Positions 1 to 7,738 of a stretch of DNA of 18,722 nt are shown piece after piece. The stretch spans positions 1 to 18,722 of the forward strand of contig CAYZYO010000040.1 of assembly GCA_964482585.1 (NCBI GenBank). Direction: 5' to 3'. This stretch comes from CAYZYO01 sp964482585. GTDB taxonomy: Bacteria; Bacillota; Syntrophomonadia; Syntrophomonadales; Syntrophomonadaceae. The notes below the pieces were generated by a model. It did no database searches, was not told where the DNA came from, and saw only the letters and a program-made list of their open reading frames with translations. Each line of letters opens with the position of its first letter. The stretch's first letter is position 1. The translations under genes and the position numbers were made by a program.

Positions 1-493
1 AAAACGGAAGATCCTTTAAAGGTTTCATGCCCTGACCCATAGTCGTTAATCCAAAGAATAAAACTCCAAAGCCAAGAATAGCTTTCCCAATAAGCTGGGT
101 TTTTTCATTCTTGGAAAATAAAAAAACAAACACCCCCACGGCTATAATAGGGAGTGCGTAGTTAGCAATATTAAAGCCAATAAGATATGCAGTTATAGTA
201 GTACCTATATTGGCACCCATTATTACTCCAATAGCCTGTTTTAAAGTTAGAAGCTGGGCATTTACCAATCCTACAGTTATAACCGTAGTAGCACTACTGC
301 TTTGAATTAAAGCAGTAGTCAGAGCTCCTGTTAAAACTCCTCTAACCGGATTTTTGGTACCTTCTTCAAGGATTTTTCGCATCTTTTCACCGGCAACTGA
401 TTGCAGAGCACCAGACATGAAGTTTAAACCAAACAAAAACAACCCGAGCCCACCAAAAAACGAAAATATAATATCTTTTAGAGAAATCTCCAA
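1..493 (-). CDS. Na+/phosphate cotransporter family protein (NptA/PF02690 type), 3' end outside window
   Basis: This membrane protein of the Na/Pi-cotransporter family probably couples sodium entry to phosphate uptake or export. I read it by translating the minus strand. A TTG start at 493-491 lies 10 nt after GGGAGG (509-504), and the frame stays open for 164 codons to the window edge, so the C-terminal part is missing. Residues 8-28 form a glycine-rich membrane helix (FFGGLGLFLFGLNFMSGAL). ALIQSSSATT near residues 61-70 is the family's QSSS signature, and GANIGTT near 93-99 is its partner motif. Further hydrophobic segments lie at about 104-126 and 136-152. Many relatives carry a second QSSS repeat and a C-terminal PhoU-like domain; whether this one does lies beyond the window. 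No Pho-box-like repeat was convincing upstream. The family is secure, the exact substrate is not. Confidence 0.88.
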   Translation of the reverse strand, partial: MEISLKDIIFSFFGGLGLFLFGLNFMSGALQSVAGEKMRKILEEGTKNPVRGVLTGALTTALIQSSSATTVITVGLVNAQLLTLKQAIGVIMGANIGTTITAYLIGFNIANYALPIIAVGVFVFLFSKNEKTQLIGKAILGFGVLFFGLTTMGQGMKPLKDLPF

Positions 494-568
494 ATTTAAA
501 ATACCTCCCAGTAGTTTTGTCCTTGGCGATTCTATATCCCAGTAAGAATTTATCTATTATCTATTATC

Positions 569-596
569 AACTGAGAGTTTTACATAAACAAAAATT
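569..596 (+). repeat. Dispersed TGAGAGTTTT repeat, copy 1
   Basis: This segment reads AACTGAGAGTTTTACATAAA followed by CAAAAATT. It matches the segments at 10218-10245, 15131-15149 and 18661-18688 over most of its length. This copy has two substitutions in the core (TTTTACATAAA for TTTTGCATAAT). It lies in the upstream region of the Na/Pi transporter gene. Confidence 0.55.
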
Positions 597-697
597 TACC
601 ATATCACTTTGACTCACAATACTATTTTAATTTATTTTAGTATTATTTGCGATTTAATTAATTAAACATTAATTAAATTTTAATAAATTTTTTACAC

Positions 698-726
698 TTG
701 CTAAAACATCCGGCTATTGCTATAAA
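698..726 (+). promoter_or_regulatory. Candidate plus-strand sigma-A promoter facing the histidine kinase gene
   Basis: TTGCTA (698-703) and TATAAA (721-726) are separated by exactly 17 bp, close to the TTGACA-17-TATAAT consensus. The flanks are so AT-rich that chance matches are likely. No plus-strand gene follows, so if active it would make a short RNA running antisense into the 3' end of the kinase gene, which ends at 844. Confidence 0.3.
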
Positions 727-843
727 ATAAAACCCTTAGTCTTAACAATGCAGTCTAAAATTGTAATAAATTGTCTAATATTGGAGTATTGATAATGGTC
801 AGCTGTGATTGAACAATATCTGACAGGCAATCTAACTACTGCC

Positions 844-2259
844 TTATACCTGAGGAATTGAAAAATAAAAGGTGCTTCCCTTTTCTACCCCACTTTCAAC
901 CCACATCTCCCCACCGTGTGCGGTAATGTAACTTCTGGCAATCGCCAGGCCTAAGCCGGTACCACCTGATTCACGATCACGGCTTTCATCAACCCGGTAA
1001 AAACGCTCAAATATACGTTTAAGATCATCTTCAGCTATTCCCGGGCCATTATCCTGTACTGCAAATATAACCTTCTGGTTATCGGATGATATTTTTAGGC
1101 GGATTTTACCATTTTCATCCAGGTGGCGTATAGCATTAGTCAATAAGTTAATTAATACCTGGGTTATTCTATTAACATCCACTTTAATGTGTCCCATTCC
1201 CTTTTCCCATTCTATAGTAAAATCAATCTTATTTTCTTCCATTGCCAGCCGAAGGGGTATTAAGCGATCGGTGATTTCTTTTATCCCTATCGTTTCCAGA
1301 CTTAGTTTGAGAGCTCCACTTTCAGCCAGACCAACGGTTTCCAAATCCTTTACCAGCCTGGTTAAACGAATTACCTCATCAACTAAACTGCTGCTAATTT
1401 CTTCAGTTAATTTAATATTTCCGCTTTGAACTGACTCTAACTGCCCCCGCAGAATACTTAAAGGAGTCCGCAGCTCATGGGCAATATTGGCTACCAGGGA
1501 ATTGCGGCTCTGTTCATGCTCATACAGCTGTTCAGCCATAAGATTAAAGCTGTTGGCAAGCAGTACAAACTCTTTATCTCCACGGGGCTGGAGCCTAACC
1601 TCTAAGTTACCCTTAGCTACTTCATGGATACCTGATGAAAGAGCAGATATAGGTTTGGTAATACGACGAGCTAAAAAGATCCCAAGTAATAGCGCAACAG
1701 CTGCAACAATAAGTATGCTATTGGAAATCTGTTTACTGATATTCTGAATAAAAGTATTTTCCAGGCTTGATATCCCCTTTTTCAACGGGTTAAAAATATA
1801 AAAAGTAGCTATTTGGTCATCATCTAGTATTACAGGAAATGAAAACATATCATTTTGTACACTGCCAATTTTCTCATTCAATAAAACACCGGCTGAGTCG
1901 GCTACTACCATACTTTTATCATCGGTAACAATTATCCGGCGTGCCACAACTTGATGAAACCCGGGGCCGCCTTTCTGGCCGGTAATATAAGCCGGTTTAT
2001 TGAGGATAAAATTAAGGCCTTCTAAACTGCCGTTTAAAAGATAATAGCTTTCAATAATTATTGAATATCTTTCGGCAATCTGCAGGCCTTCTCTATCAAT
2101 ATAGCTGCCAAACTGTTTTTTGCTTATATAAAGAGTCAAAAAACCGGAAAAAGCAGCTGATACAACTGCTACCAATATTATTACCAGAGTTATCTTCGTA
2201 GTTATCCCTGATTTATAAATCCGGGTTATTTTCTTTAACAATTTTATATCCCACTCCAT
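844..2259 (-). CDS. Membrane sensor histidine kinase (HAMP-HisKA-HATPase_c)
   Basis: This is the sensor of a two-component system and should autophosphorylate and pass phosphate to the regulator encoded just upstream. Domains in order are: transmembrane helix at about 23-45; extracytoplasmic sensor region at about 46-178 with no recognised ligand motif; second helix at about 180-197; HAMP linker at about 198-250; HisKA with NIAHELRTP, where H261 is the phosphorylated histidine; and a HATPase domain with the N-box NLLTNAIRH (371-379), DNGPGI (403-408) and GGTGLGLAI (432-440). All catalytic boxes look intact. The ATG at 2259 overlaps the regulator gene by 47 nt. A TTG at 2241 is a possible alternative start, and either choice keeps the first helix. 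The stimulus is unknown. Adjacency to an ABC export operon with its own repressor hints at envelope or antimicrobial stress, but this is only inference. Confidence 0.93.
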   Translation of the reverse strand: MEWDIKLLKKITRIYKSGITTKITLVIILVAVVSAAFSGFLTLYISKKQFGSYIDREGLQIAERYSIIIESYYLLNGSLEGLNFILNKPAYITGQKGGPGFHQVVARRIIVTDDKSMVVADSAGVLLNEKIGSVQNDMFSFPVILDDDQIATFYIFNPLKKGISSLENTFIQNISKQISNSILIVAAVALLLGIFLARRITKPISALSSGIHEVAKGNLEVRLQPRGDKEFVLLANSFNLMAEQLYEHEQSRNSLVANIAHELRTPLSILRGQLESVQSGNIKLTEEISSSLVDEVIRLTRLVKDLETVGLAESGALKLSLETIGIKEITDRLIPLRLAMEENKIDFTIEWEKGMGHIKVDVNRITQVLINLLTNAIRHLDENGKIRLKISSDNQKVIFAVQDNGPGIAEDDLKRIFERFYRVDESRDRESGGTGLGLAIARSYITAHGGEMWVESGVEKGSTFYFSIPQV

Positions 2260-2908
2260 AGACTGTTTTGATTATGATATTTTGATCAGGTATTTCCTCA
2301 ATCTTACGGCGCAGATTATTTATATGGGTATCAACTGTTCTTTCATACCCTTCATAAATATCACCATATATCCTTTCTAAAATCTGCAGGCGGGAAAAAA
2401 CCTGTCCCGGGTTTTCCGACAGCATTAATAAGATTTTGTATTCGGTGGTGGTAAGAGACAGTAAATAATCATTGATATAGGCCTCAAAACGATTGATATC
2501 TATTTTGAGATTACCTATAACCACAATATGTCTATTAATGCTACGCTGGCTCCGCCTTAAAACGGCCTTAACCCGTGCTGTTAATTCCCGCGGTGAAAAC
2601 GGCTTGGTAATATAATCGTCCGCTCCCATTTCCAACCCCAGCAGTTTATCTATCTGTTCTGCTTTGGCAGTTAACATGATTACCGGTGTCTCATCGGTAC
2701 TCCTTATTTTTTTTAATACTTCCAGGCCAGATATAACCGGAAGCATGATATCCAGAACCACCAGATCAGGTTTTTTTTGGGTCCATAATTTCAGGGCTTC
2801 TTCCCCATCTGAGGCCAAAATAACCTCAAAGCCTTCTGCTTTAAAATGTTTATTAAGCATATTACTTAAATGCTTTTCATCCTCAACTACTAAAAGTAAT
2901 TCTCCCAT
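2213..2908 (-). CDS. OmpR/PhoB-family response regulator
   Basis: This is the DNA-binding response regulator partner of the downstream histidine kinase. The receiver domain (about 3-115) has the acidic pair E9/D10, the phospho-acceptor D53 in VVLDIMLP, the switch threonine T80 in MLTAK and the conserved K102 in ITKPF. A winged-helix DNA-binding domain fills about 130-226, with the typical TTTEYKILLMLSENPGQVFSR segment and the RTVDTHINNLRRKIE recognition helix. The total length of 231 aa is normal for the family. AGGAGGG stands 4-5 nt before the ATG. The kinase gene starts inside the end of this gene, so the two are co-transcribed and probably translationally coupled. Its targets cannot be read from the sequence; its own promoter should lie in 2909-3156. 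Confidence 0.95.
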   Translation of the reverse strand: MGELLLVVEDEKHLSNMLNKHFKAEGFEVILASDGEEALKLWTQKKPDLVVLDIMLPVISGLEVLKKIRSTDETPVIMLTAKAEQIDKLLGLEMGADDYITKPFSPRELTARVKAVLRRSQRSINRHIVVIGNLKIDINRFEAYINDYLLSLTTTEYKILLMLSENPGQVFSRLQILERIYGDIYEGYERTVDTHINNLRRKIEEIPDQNIIIKTVYGVGYKIVKENNPDL

Positions 2909-2947
2909 TTGTCCCTCCTAAAATCGCTTTTAGTAAATATACAAAAC

Positions 2948-2977
2948 ATGTTCTCTAAGCTTCAGCGAAGAATTTTT
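2948..2977 (+). repeat. Diverged copy of the 'AGCGAAGAAT' intergenic repeat
   Basis: The segment contains CATG, then TAAGCTTCAGCGAAGAAT. It resembles the segment at the right edge (18693-18722), which contains CATG, then TGAGCATTAGCGAAGAAT, in the same orientation with a few substitutions. Both are intergenic. Such sequences are common as dispersed non-coding repeats in bacterial genomes. Confidence 0.45.
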
Positions 2978-2984
2978 AGCTCCC

Positions 2985-3030
2985 TTGATTTTGCCTTAAA
3001 ATCAAACCGGAGACTGAAGTCTCCCTACAG
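2985..3030. repeat. Two adjacent hairpins: AT-rich inverted repeat plus a single REP-like palindrome
   Basis: TTGATTTT (2985-2992) and AAAATCAA (2998-3005) form a perfect 8-bp stem with a 5-nt loop. They are followed by the palindrome GGAGACTGAAGTCTCC (3009-3024) and CTACAG (3025-3030). The second part has the same plan as the palindromes at 10311-10326 and 10359-10374: CTGAAG core, changing arms, then CTAC(A/G)G. It lies between the regulator's ribosome binding site and the end of the TetR gene, so it may sit in the 5' leader of the two-component mRNA. Confidence 0.6.
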
Positions 3031-3156
3031 AGAAAAGAATTCTAATGATATTAAATGCAAAATCCTCTTATTATTTAGTATAACCTGAAATACTAAGAAA
3101 CCAAACCAGGTTTAAATAATACTAACCTATTAGGCCAGAAGTACTTTAGACTTGAA

Positions 3157-3711
3157 TTACTCGCTACTAAAAGCTGGTAAAAAAATCCTGGTTAACTGCT
3201 CAATTATCTCTTCAAAAGAAAGTTCATTTTTCACCAGAAATTCAGGATTTACTACTGTTTGAACCGCAGCTATGAAAACAGCTGCTAAGACAGTCGGATC
3301 TATCCCCTTTTTATAACAATATTTATCTGCCCTTTTAACCACCAGTTCTATTCTTTCCATCCTGAAAGCATTAACCTTTTGCCAGAGATCAGGATAATAC
3401 CAGTTTAAATCCTCCAAAACCCGGCGATTAATTAAAAATTGTCCCCTGGTCATTAAATAACTAATAATTTTATACAGTACTTCTCTAATGTCCTTTTCGC
3501 TTTCTAAGATTCGGTCACTTTCAGCACCTACATCTTTAATAAACAAATTTACAGCTGCTTCCAGGATCTCGTCTTTGGAACTAAATCTCTTGTAAAGGGT
3601 TCTCTTACTGATTCCTGCACATCTTGCTAGTTCATCTACTGTAATCCTATGAAATCCCCTGGTTTTTGCAATTTCCTGGCAGGATTTTATTATACGCTGT
3701 CTTATTTCCAA
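3157..3711 (-). CDS. TetR/AcrR-family transcriptional repressor of the ABC export operon
   Basis: This is a TetR-type regulator, probably controlling the operon it closes. The N-terminal helix-turn-helix reads ITVDELARCAGISKRTLYKR, followed by FSSKDEILEAAVNLF, both very typical of the family. The remainder is an all-helical ligand-binding domain of low similarity. I place the start at the TTG at 3711 (184 aa) because GGTGGTGAT stands in front of it with 7-nt spacing, and because the upstream ATG at 3756 would overlap the permease gene and add a non-homologous tail. The gap to the permease stop is then 16 bp. The paired palindromes at 7707-7738 upstream of the membrane-fusion gene are the best candidate operator. 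In E. coli the related ybhGFSR exporter is also controlled by a TetR protein (CecR/YbiH), which fits this arrangement. The ligand is unknown. Confidence 0.9.
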   Translation of the reverse strand: MEIRQRIIKSCQEIAKTRGFHRITVDELARCAGISKRTLYKRFSSKDEILEAAVNLFIKDVGAESDRILESEKDIREVLYKIISYLMTRGQFLINRRVLEDLNWYYPDLWQKVNAFRMERIELVVKRADKYCYKKGIDPTVLAAVFIAAVQTVVNPEFLVKNELSFEEIIEQLTRIFLPAFSSE

Positions 3712-3727
3712 AATATCACCACCTGGT

Positions 3728-4837
3728 TTAATCCAATTTCTTCTTAAATCTGGCACTGCTTATTCCCAGCATCACCAGGGAGAAAACGAGCAGGGCTGTT
3801 ACCTGCCCTACAAGGTAAGAAAAACCTACCCCTTTGAGAACTATTCCCCTGATAATATCCAGGTAATAGGTTAAAGGAATAATATAACTAAAATAATAAA
3901 TGATATCAGGCATAGCCTGACGCGGAAACAAAAATCCAGACAGCAGTATACTGGGTAAAAATACAAAAAATGCTAATTGTATAGCCTGCATCTGGTTTCG
4001 GGCTACATTGGAGATCATTAGTCCTAACCCTAAAGAAGCGGTGATAAAGAATAGAGTCAACAGGTAGAGTTCCAGTATACTCCCCCGTATGGGAACATTG
4101 AAGACCAGACACCCCACCAGCAAAGCCACTGTAATCTGAAGATAGCCCAGTATAATATAGGGTATTATTTTACCCAGCATCAGTTCAAAAGGCTTTAAAG
4201 GAGTAACAATCAACTGCTCCAGGGTTCCCTGTTCCCGTTCCCTGACGATAGCCATGGAGGTAATTATAACCATGGTCATAGTCAGTAAAATTCCCAGAAT
4301 AGCCGGCACCATATAATAGGCGGTAATGCCATCAGGATTATACCATGGACGTATTCTGACATCATATGGAAGCGCATTTGTCGACAGGTTTTTGACCAGT
4401 ATTTCCTGGGACTTTATTAATCCTATTGAATTGGCTATAGCTACAGCCTGATTGGCAACCATATTGTCACTGGCATCTACAATCACCTGTATTGGTACTG
4501 ATTCCTGTCTCTGCAATTTACGAGTAAAATCGGGAGGAAGTATTATTCCTGCCTGGGCTTGTCCACTATCTATTTTTCTGGTTACCTCATAATAACTGTC
4601 GGCTACATAAGCAATATCAAAATACCCGGAGGCAGAAAAAGCATCTAGAATATCACGGCTTTCGCTGGATAAAGACTGATCAAAGACAACTGTTGGGATG
4701 TGCTTTACTTCTGTCTGAATAGCATATCCGAAAAGGAGCAGCTGTATTATTGGAATGCCAAAAATCAAGGCCAGGGTTAACCTATCTCGCATCATCTGGA
4801 TATATTCCTTCTTAATTACGGCGAGTATTCTCCCCAT
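3728..4837 (-). CDS. ABC-2 type transporter permease (YbhS/YbhR-like)
   Basis: This is the inner-membrane channel subunit of an ABC exporter, likely moving a hydrophobic drug or cell-envelope compound together with the fusion protein and ATPases encoded just upstream. The N-terminus (GRILAVIKKEYIQMMRDRLTL) is the usual cytoplasmic amphipathic start. It is followed by a first helix at about 22-40, a large extracytoplasmic domain at about 41-170, and a C-terminal cluster of about five helices (175-360). The segment REREQGTLEQLIVTPLKPFE at about 201-220 is the conserved ABC-2 motif between membrane helices. The length of 369 aa matches YbhS/YbhR proteins. The ATG follows GGAGGAAGG and overlaps the ATPase gene by 26 nt, indicating tight coupling. 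Only one permease is present although YbhGFSR-type systems usually have two, so a homodimer is the simplest model. Confidence 0.93.
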   Translation of the reverse strand: MGRILAVIKKEYIQMMRDRLTLALIFGIPIIQLLLFGYAIQTEVKHIPTVVFDQSLSSESRDILDAFSASGYFDIAYVADSYYEVTRKIDSGQAQAGIILPPDFTRKLQRQESVPIQVIVDASDNMVANQAVAIANSIGLIKSQEILVKNLSTNALPYDVRIRPWYNPDGITAYYMVPAILGILLTMTMVIITSMAIVREREQGTLEQLIVTPLKPFELMLGKIIPYIILGYLQITVALLVGCLVFNVPIRGSILELYLLTLFFITASLGLGLMISNVARNQMQAIQLAFFVFLPSILLSGFLFPRQAMPDIIYYFSYIIPLTYYLDIIRGIVLKGVGFSYLVGQVTALLVFSLVMLGISSARFKKKLD

Positions 4838-5750
4838 CTAACCTTCCTCCTCTTTTTCCTGCCAGGGTAAGAAAAACATCTTCTAAGGTAGGCTCTATTA
4901 ATTCAGGAACGGTTCCGGTATATTCATACAGTGTGGCCTGATCGTCCTGATAGCCTAAGTTTACATGCAGTGCCCGCCCGTACAGGTTGGCATTAAGTAT
5001 TCCAGGCAAATCGTTTATCTTCTCCAAAACCGCTACCGGGTTATCAACTTCAATTCTGTATATATACCCTTTTATTACATCTTTTTTTAGTTTATCCGGA
5101 TTATCCAGAGCCAGGAGCCGGCCTTCATTAAAAAAGGCAATCTTCCCACAGCGTTCAGCTTCATCCATAAAATGGGTACTTACAATTATCGTTTTACCAT
5201 TAGCTGCTTGTTCCTGGATAAGGTTAAAAAAAGAACGCCTGGCTGTAGGGCTTACTCCGCTGGTTGGCTCATCCAGGAAGATGACTGCCGGGTTGGAAAT
5301 TACTGCACAGGCAAGGGCCAAACGCTGTTTAAAGCCCTGACTTAAAACCTTAACCAACTGATTCTGGTTTTGCTCAAGCCCTGCCAGATGTAGCATCTCT
5401 TCTATTCTTTTTTTCCTGGTTTTCTTATCAATACGATATATACCGGCATAAAAGTTTAAATTCTCAATCACTGTCAAATCTACATAAAGACTAAACTTTT
5501 GGGACATATACCCCAGGTTTTGTTTTATGGATTCGGTTTCCTTTAGCAAATCATATCCCAATACCGAACCAAAACCGCTGCTGGGTTGAAGGATACCGCA
5601 GAGCATCCGTATAACCGTTGTCTTTCCTGCCCCATTAGGACCTAAAAAGGCACATACTTCACCTGGTTTAATATCCAGGTTTACTTTATCTACGGCGGTA
5701 AAATTACCGAAATTTTTGGTTAAATCTGTAATTGATATCGCAAATTCCAT
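4812..5750 (-). CDS. ABC transporter ATP-binding protein (corresponds to C-terminal half of YbhF)
   Basis: This is the second of two separate nucleotide-binding proteins that power the exporter. Walker A is GPNGAGKTT, the signature motif is the variant LSQGFKQR, Walker B is VIFLDEPTSGV, and the switch histidine sits in VSTHFMDEAERC. After the ATPase core comes a roughly 90-residue C-terminal extension typical of DrrA/YbhF-type exporters, ending in TLEDVFLTLAGKRGG. I prefer the ATG at 5750 (312 aa, MEFAISITDLTKNFG) with GGAGAGG 9 nt upstream, over the TTG at 5771, which adds seven residues foreign to the family. The aspartate that usually follows the SGV of the D-loop is a serine here (SGVSPTARR), so the two ATPases may not be equivalent. 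Confidence 0.93.
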   Translation of the reverse strand: MEFAISITDLTKNFGNFTAVDKVNLDIKPGEVCAFLGPNGAGKTTVIRMLCGILQPSSGFGSVLGYDLLKETESIKQNLGYMSQKFSLYVDLTVIENLNFYAGIYRIDKKTRKKRIEEMLHLAGLEQNQNQLVKVLSQGFKQRLALACAVISNPAVIFLDEPTSGVSPTARRSFFNLIQEQAANGKTIIVSTHFMDEAERCGKIAFFNEGRLLALDNPDKLKKDVIKGYIYRIEVDNPVAVLEKINDLPGILNANLYGRALHVNLGYQDDQATLYEYTGTVPELIEPTLEDVFLTLAGKRGGRLDGENTRRN

Positions 5751-5777
5751 AAACCAGTACCTCTCCGGCAAATATCA

Positions 5778-6695
5778 TTAACCAGTGCCTGTAGTTTTGA
5801 ACCTCGGTTCAGCCAGAAAAACAAAAACATCTTCCATTCCCGGAGATACCATACTAACCTGGGCTCCCCGGATTTCCTGACCTACCAGGTAATCTTCTAT
5901 ATCCAAACGGGTCTTTTCAGCATCATCTACTAAAAGATGGTAACGGTAAAAATAGTACGATGAATCAAGCACCTGTGGGTGATTATCAAAAAAGTACGGG
6001 TCACTTATATTCACTTTCACTTCCAGTACCCGGTTAATAAATAAATCTTTAAGCCCGGCCGGTGAATCACGTGCTATTAGTTCACCGGAATTGATCAATC
6101 CTACCCGGTGGCACAATTCAGCTTCATCCATATAGGGAGTAGATATTAAAATGGTTATACCGGTTTCATTTAACCGGTATAATATCTGCCAGAATTCTTT
6201 GCGGGATTCGGGATCAACCCCATAAGTAGGTTCATCTAAAACCAGTAGTTGAGGCCGGGTTATCAATGCACAGGTAAGTGCCAGCTTCTGCTTCATACCC
6301 CCGGAAAGGTTATTGGCCAGCCTGGCAGTAAACGGATGCAATCCGGTAACTTTAAGCATCTCCCCAGCTCTTCTCCAGGTAGTCTCTTTATCAAGACTGT
6401 AAAGCGAAGCAAAAAAATTGATGTTCTCAGAAACCGTAAGATCTCCATAAAGGCTGAACCTCTGAGGCATGTAACCTATCTTTTCCCTGGAAAATTTTTC
6501 TGCGGTCATATCCATTATCTCTATACTCCCTGAATCAGGCTTCATCAGGCCGCAAACCATCCGCATAAAAGTGGTTTTGCCGGCACTATCCGGACCCACT
6601 AATCCAAAAATTTCCCCTTCATCTATTTGAATACTTAAATTATTAACTGCAATATTGGTACCAAAACACTTGGTTATTCCTTTACTTTTTAACAT
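5778..6695 (-). CDS. ABC transporter ATP-binding protein (corresponds to N-terminal half of YbhF)
   Basis: This is the first nucleotide-binding protein of the exporter. Walker A is the unusual but functional GPDSAGKTT, resembling the GPDGAGKTT of the N-terminal half of E. coli YbhF. The signature is LSGGMKQK, Walker B is LLVLDEPTYGVDPESRKEF, and the H-loop position reads ISTPYMDEAELCHRVG, with proline where most ABC ATPases have the switch histidine. That loss suggests a degenerate catalytic site in this subunit. The start at the ATG at 6695 (305 aa, MLKSKGITKCFG) has GGAAGTGAT 8 nt upstream and overlaps the membrane-fusion gene by 14 nt; the in-frame ATG at 6710 lacks a spaced ribosome site. 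The likely partner is the neighbouring ATPase, forming a heterodimer that replaces the fused YbhF protein. Confidence 0.92.
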   Translation of the reverse strand: MLKSKGITKCFGTNIAVNNLSIQIDEGEIFGLVGPDSAGKTTFMRMVCGLMKPDSGSIEIMDMTAEKFSREKIGYMPQRFSLYGDLTVSENINFFASLYSLDKETTWRRAGEMLKVTGLHPFTARLANNLSGGMKQKLALTCALITRPQLLVLDEPTYGVDPESRKEFWQILYRLNETGITILISTPYMDEAELCHRVGLINSGELIARDSPAGLKDLFINRVLEVKVNISDPYFFDNHPQVLDSSYYFYRYHLLVDDAEKTRLDIEDYLVGQEIRGAQVSMVSPGMEDVFVFLAEPRFKTTGTG

Positions 6696-7692
6696 CGATA
6701 TCACTTCCATCGACGAATGTTACATCAGCCGGCATCCCCGGTTTTAAAATTCCATTTTTATTATCGATGGATATTTTTACTCCATAGACAATATTGGTCC
6801 TTTCTTTTTTGGTCTGTACGGTTTTAGGAGTAAACTCGCCTTGAGAAGCAATAAAGCTAACCTCACCTGAAAAAACCTCTTCACTTCCGCTGACGGTGAT
6901 GTTAACTGTTTGACCAAGCTTAACCCAGGGCAGGTCATCTGTCGGGATATATACCTTTATCCACATATCGGATAGGTCAGTTACCGTACCTAAAGATGCC
7001 CCGGTTACAACATACTCACCCGGTTCGTAGTTTTTGCTGGTTAGTACTCCACTTATTGGTGAATGTATTTTCAAGTCCTCTATAAGTGAGTCGGTGGCTT
7101 TTAGTATGGCTTTACTCTTTTGGAGCTCAGCTGTTGCCGCATTAATAACCTCAGCCCGGCTGCCTGATTGAAGAAGATTAAGGCGGGCCTCTGCTGCTGC
7201 CAGCTGGTTTTCTGCGGTTTCCTTTTGTAAGCGGTAACCCTCGATTTCTTTTTCGGAAATAGCCTGGGAAGCAAAGAGTGCTTCCGCCCGGTTAAGATCT
7301 GATTCTGTTTTTTCAAGATTTATTCTGGCGGTATTTACATTTGCCAAAGTCTCTTCTATCTCCTCTGAACGGGCACCTGCCTGCAAATCGTTTAGTCTGG
7401 CTTCAGCTGCTGTAACAGTGTGGGCATCACGTTCTCTTTGGGCATTTAAATCACTGCGAGATAATTGTACTATCAACTGATCTTGGTTAACTAGATCTCC
7501 TTCCGCAGCCAAAAACTCCTTTATGGTTCCATTAATCCGAGCATTCAAGGTTACACTGCTTGCCTCTATAGTTCCACTGGCCTGCAGGGCTGAATCACCT
7601 TTAAGATAGTAATGGTTGTACAGCCAATAACCAGAAACGACAATCAATAATACCATTAAGAAAGAGATAATTACCTTAGCCCTCATTCCCAT
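6682..7692 (-). CDS. HlyD/YbhG-type membrane-fusion (periplasmic adaptor-like) subunit
   Basis: This subunit links the ABC permease to the extracytoplasmic side. A signal-anchor helix occupies about 6-26 (VIISFLMVLLIVVSGYWLY). A split barrel-sandwich (lipoyl-like) domain begins at ASGTIEASSVTLNARINGTI (about 38-57) and resumes at IHSPISGVLTSKNYEPGEYV (about 208-227). Between them, about 85-200 is a heptad-like alpha-helical hairpin with repeated LNDLQAGARSEE / LNLLQSGSRAEV segments. A beta-barrel follows to the C-terminus. The length of 336 aa is normal. The ATG at 7692 touches GGGGGG directly, so the ATG at 7686 (334 aa), with a 6-nt spacer, may be the true start. It is the first gene of the five-gene operon and lies downstream of the paired palindromic operator. 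Confidence 0.92.
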   Translation of the reverse strand: MGMRAKVIISFLMVLLIVVSGYWLYNHYYLKGDSALQASGTIEASSVTLNARINGTIKEFLAAEGDLVNQDQLIVQLSRSDLNAQRERDAHTVTAAEARLNDLQAGARSEEIEETLANVNTARINLEKTESDLNRAEALFASQAISEKEIEGYRLQKETAENQLAAAEARLNLLQSGSRAEVINAATAELQKSKAILKATDSLIEDLKIHSPISGVLTSKNYEPGEYVVTGASLGTVTDLSDMWIKVYIPTDDLPWVKLGQTVNITVSGSEEVFSGEVSFIASQGEFTPKTVQTKKERTNIVYGVKISIDNKNGILKPGMPADVTFVDGSDIDVKK

Positions 7693-7706
7693 CCCCCCGC
7701 TAACCC

Positions 7707-7738
7707 AAGTATACTATAATGGTTTAATCAGTATACTT
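7707..7738. promoter_or_regulatory. Paired palindromic operator upstream of the ABC export operon
   Basis: AAGTATACT (7707-7715) and AGTATACTT (7730-7738) form an inverted pair. Each contains the perfect 8-bp palindrome AGTATACT, with centres 22 bp apart, about two helical turns. They lie 15-46 bp upstream of the first gene. The TATACT inside each arm resembles a -10 box, so a bound repressor would block RNA polymerase. The TetR protein encoded at the end of the operon is the likely ligand, by inference only. Confidence 0.55.

Larger units (their letters stand above)
494..843. other. AT-rich spacer between the Na/Pi transporter and the histidine kinase
   Basis: No gene is supported in this 350-bp stretch. 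It is very AT-rich, with runs such as TTAATTAATTAA near 655-666. It contains one copy of the dispersed TGAGAGTTTT repeat (569-596) and a plausible plus-strand promoter (698-726). Downstream of that promoter only a five-codon frame starting at 795 is seen, which I do not call as a gene. No strong intrinsic terminator follows the kinase stop codon; the AGGCA/TGCCT dyad at about 826-845 is short and has no T-run. Confidence 0.6.

Noticed and set aside
510..600. Pho-box-like TTTACA repeats upstream of the Na/Pi transporter
   Set aside because: Only isolated TTTACA-like words in an AT-rich background, without the regular 11-bp spacing expected for PhoP sites.
795..812. Five-codon frame after TGGAG on the plus strand
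   Set aside because: Too short to support as a gene, and its promoter is uncertain.
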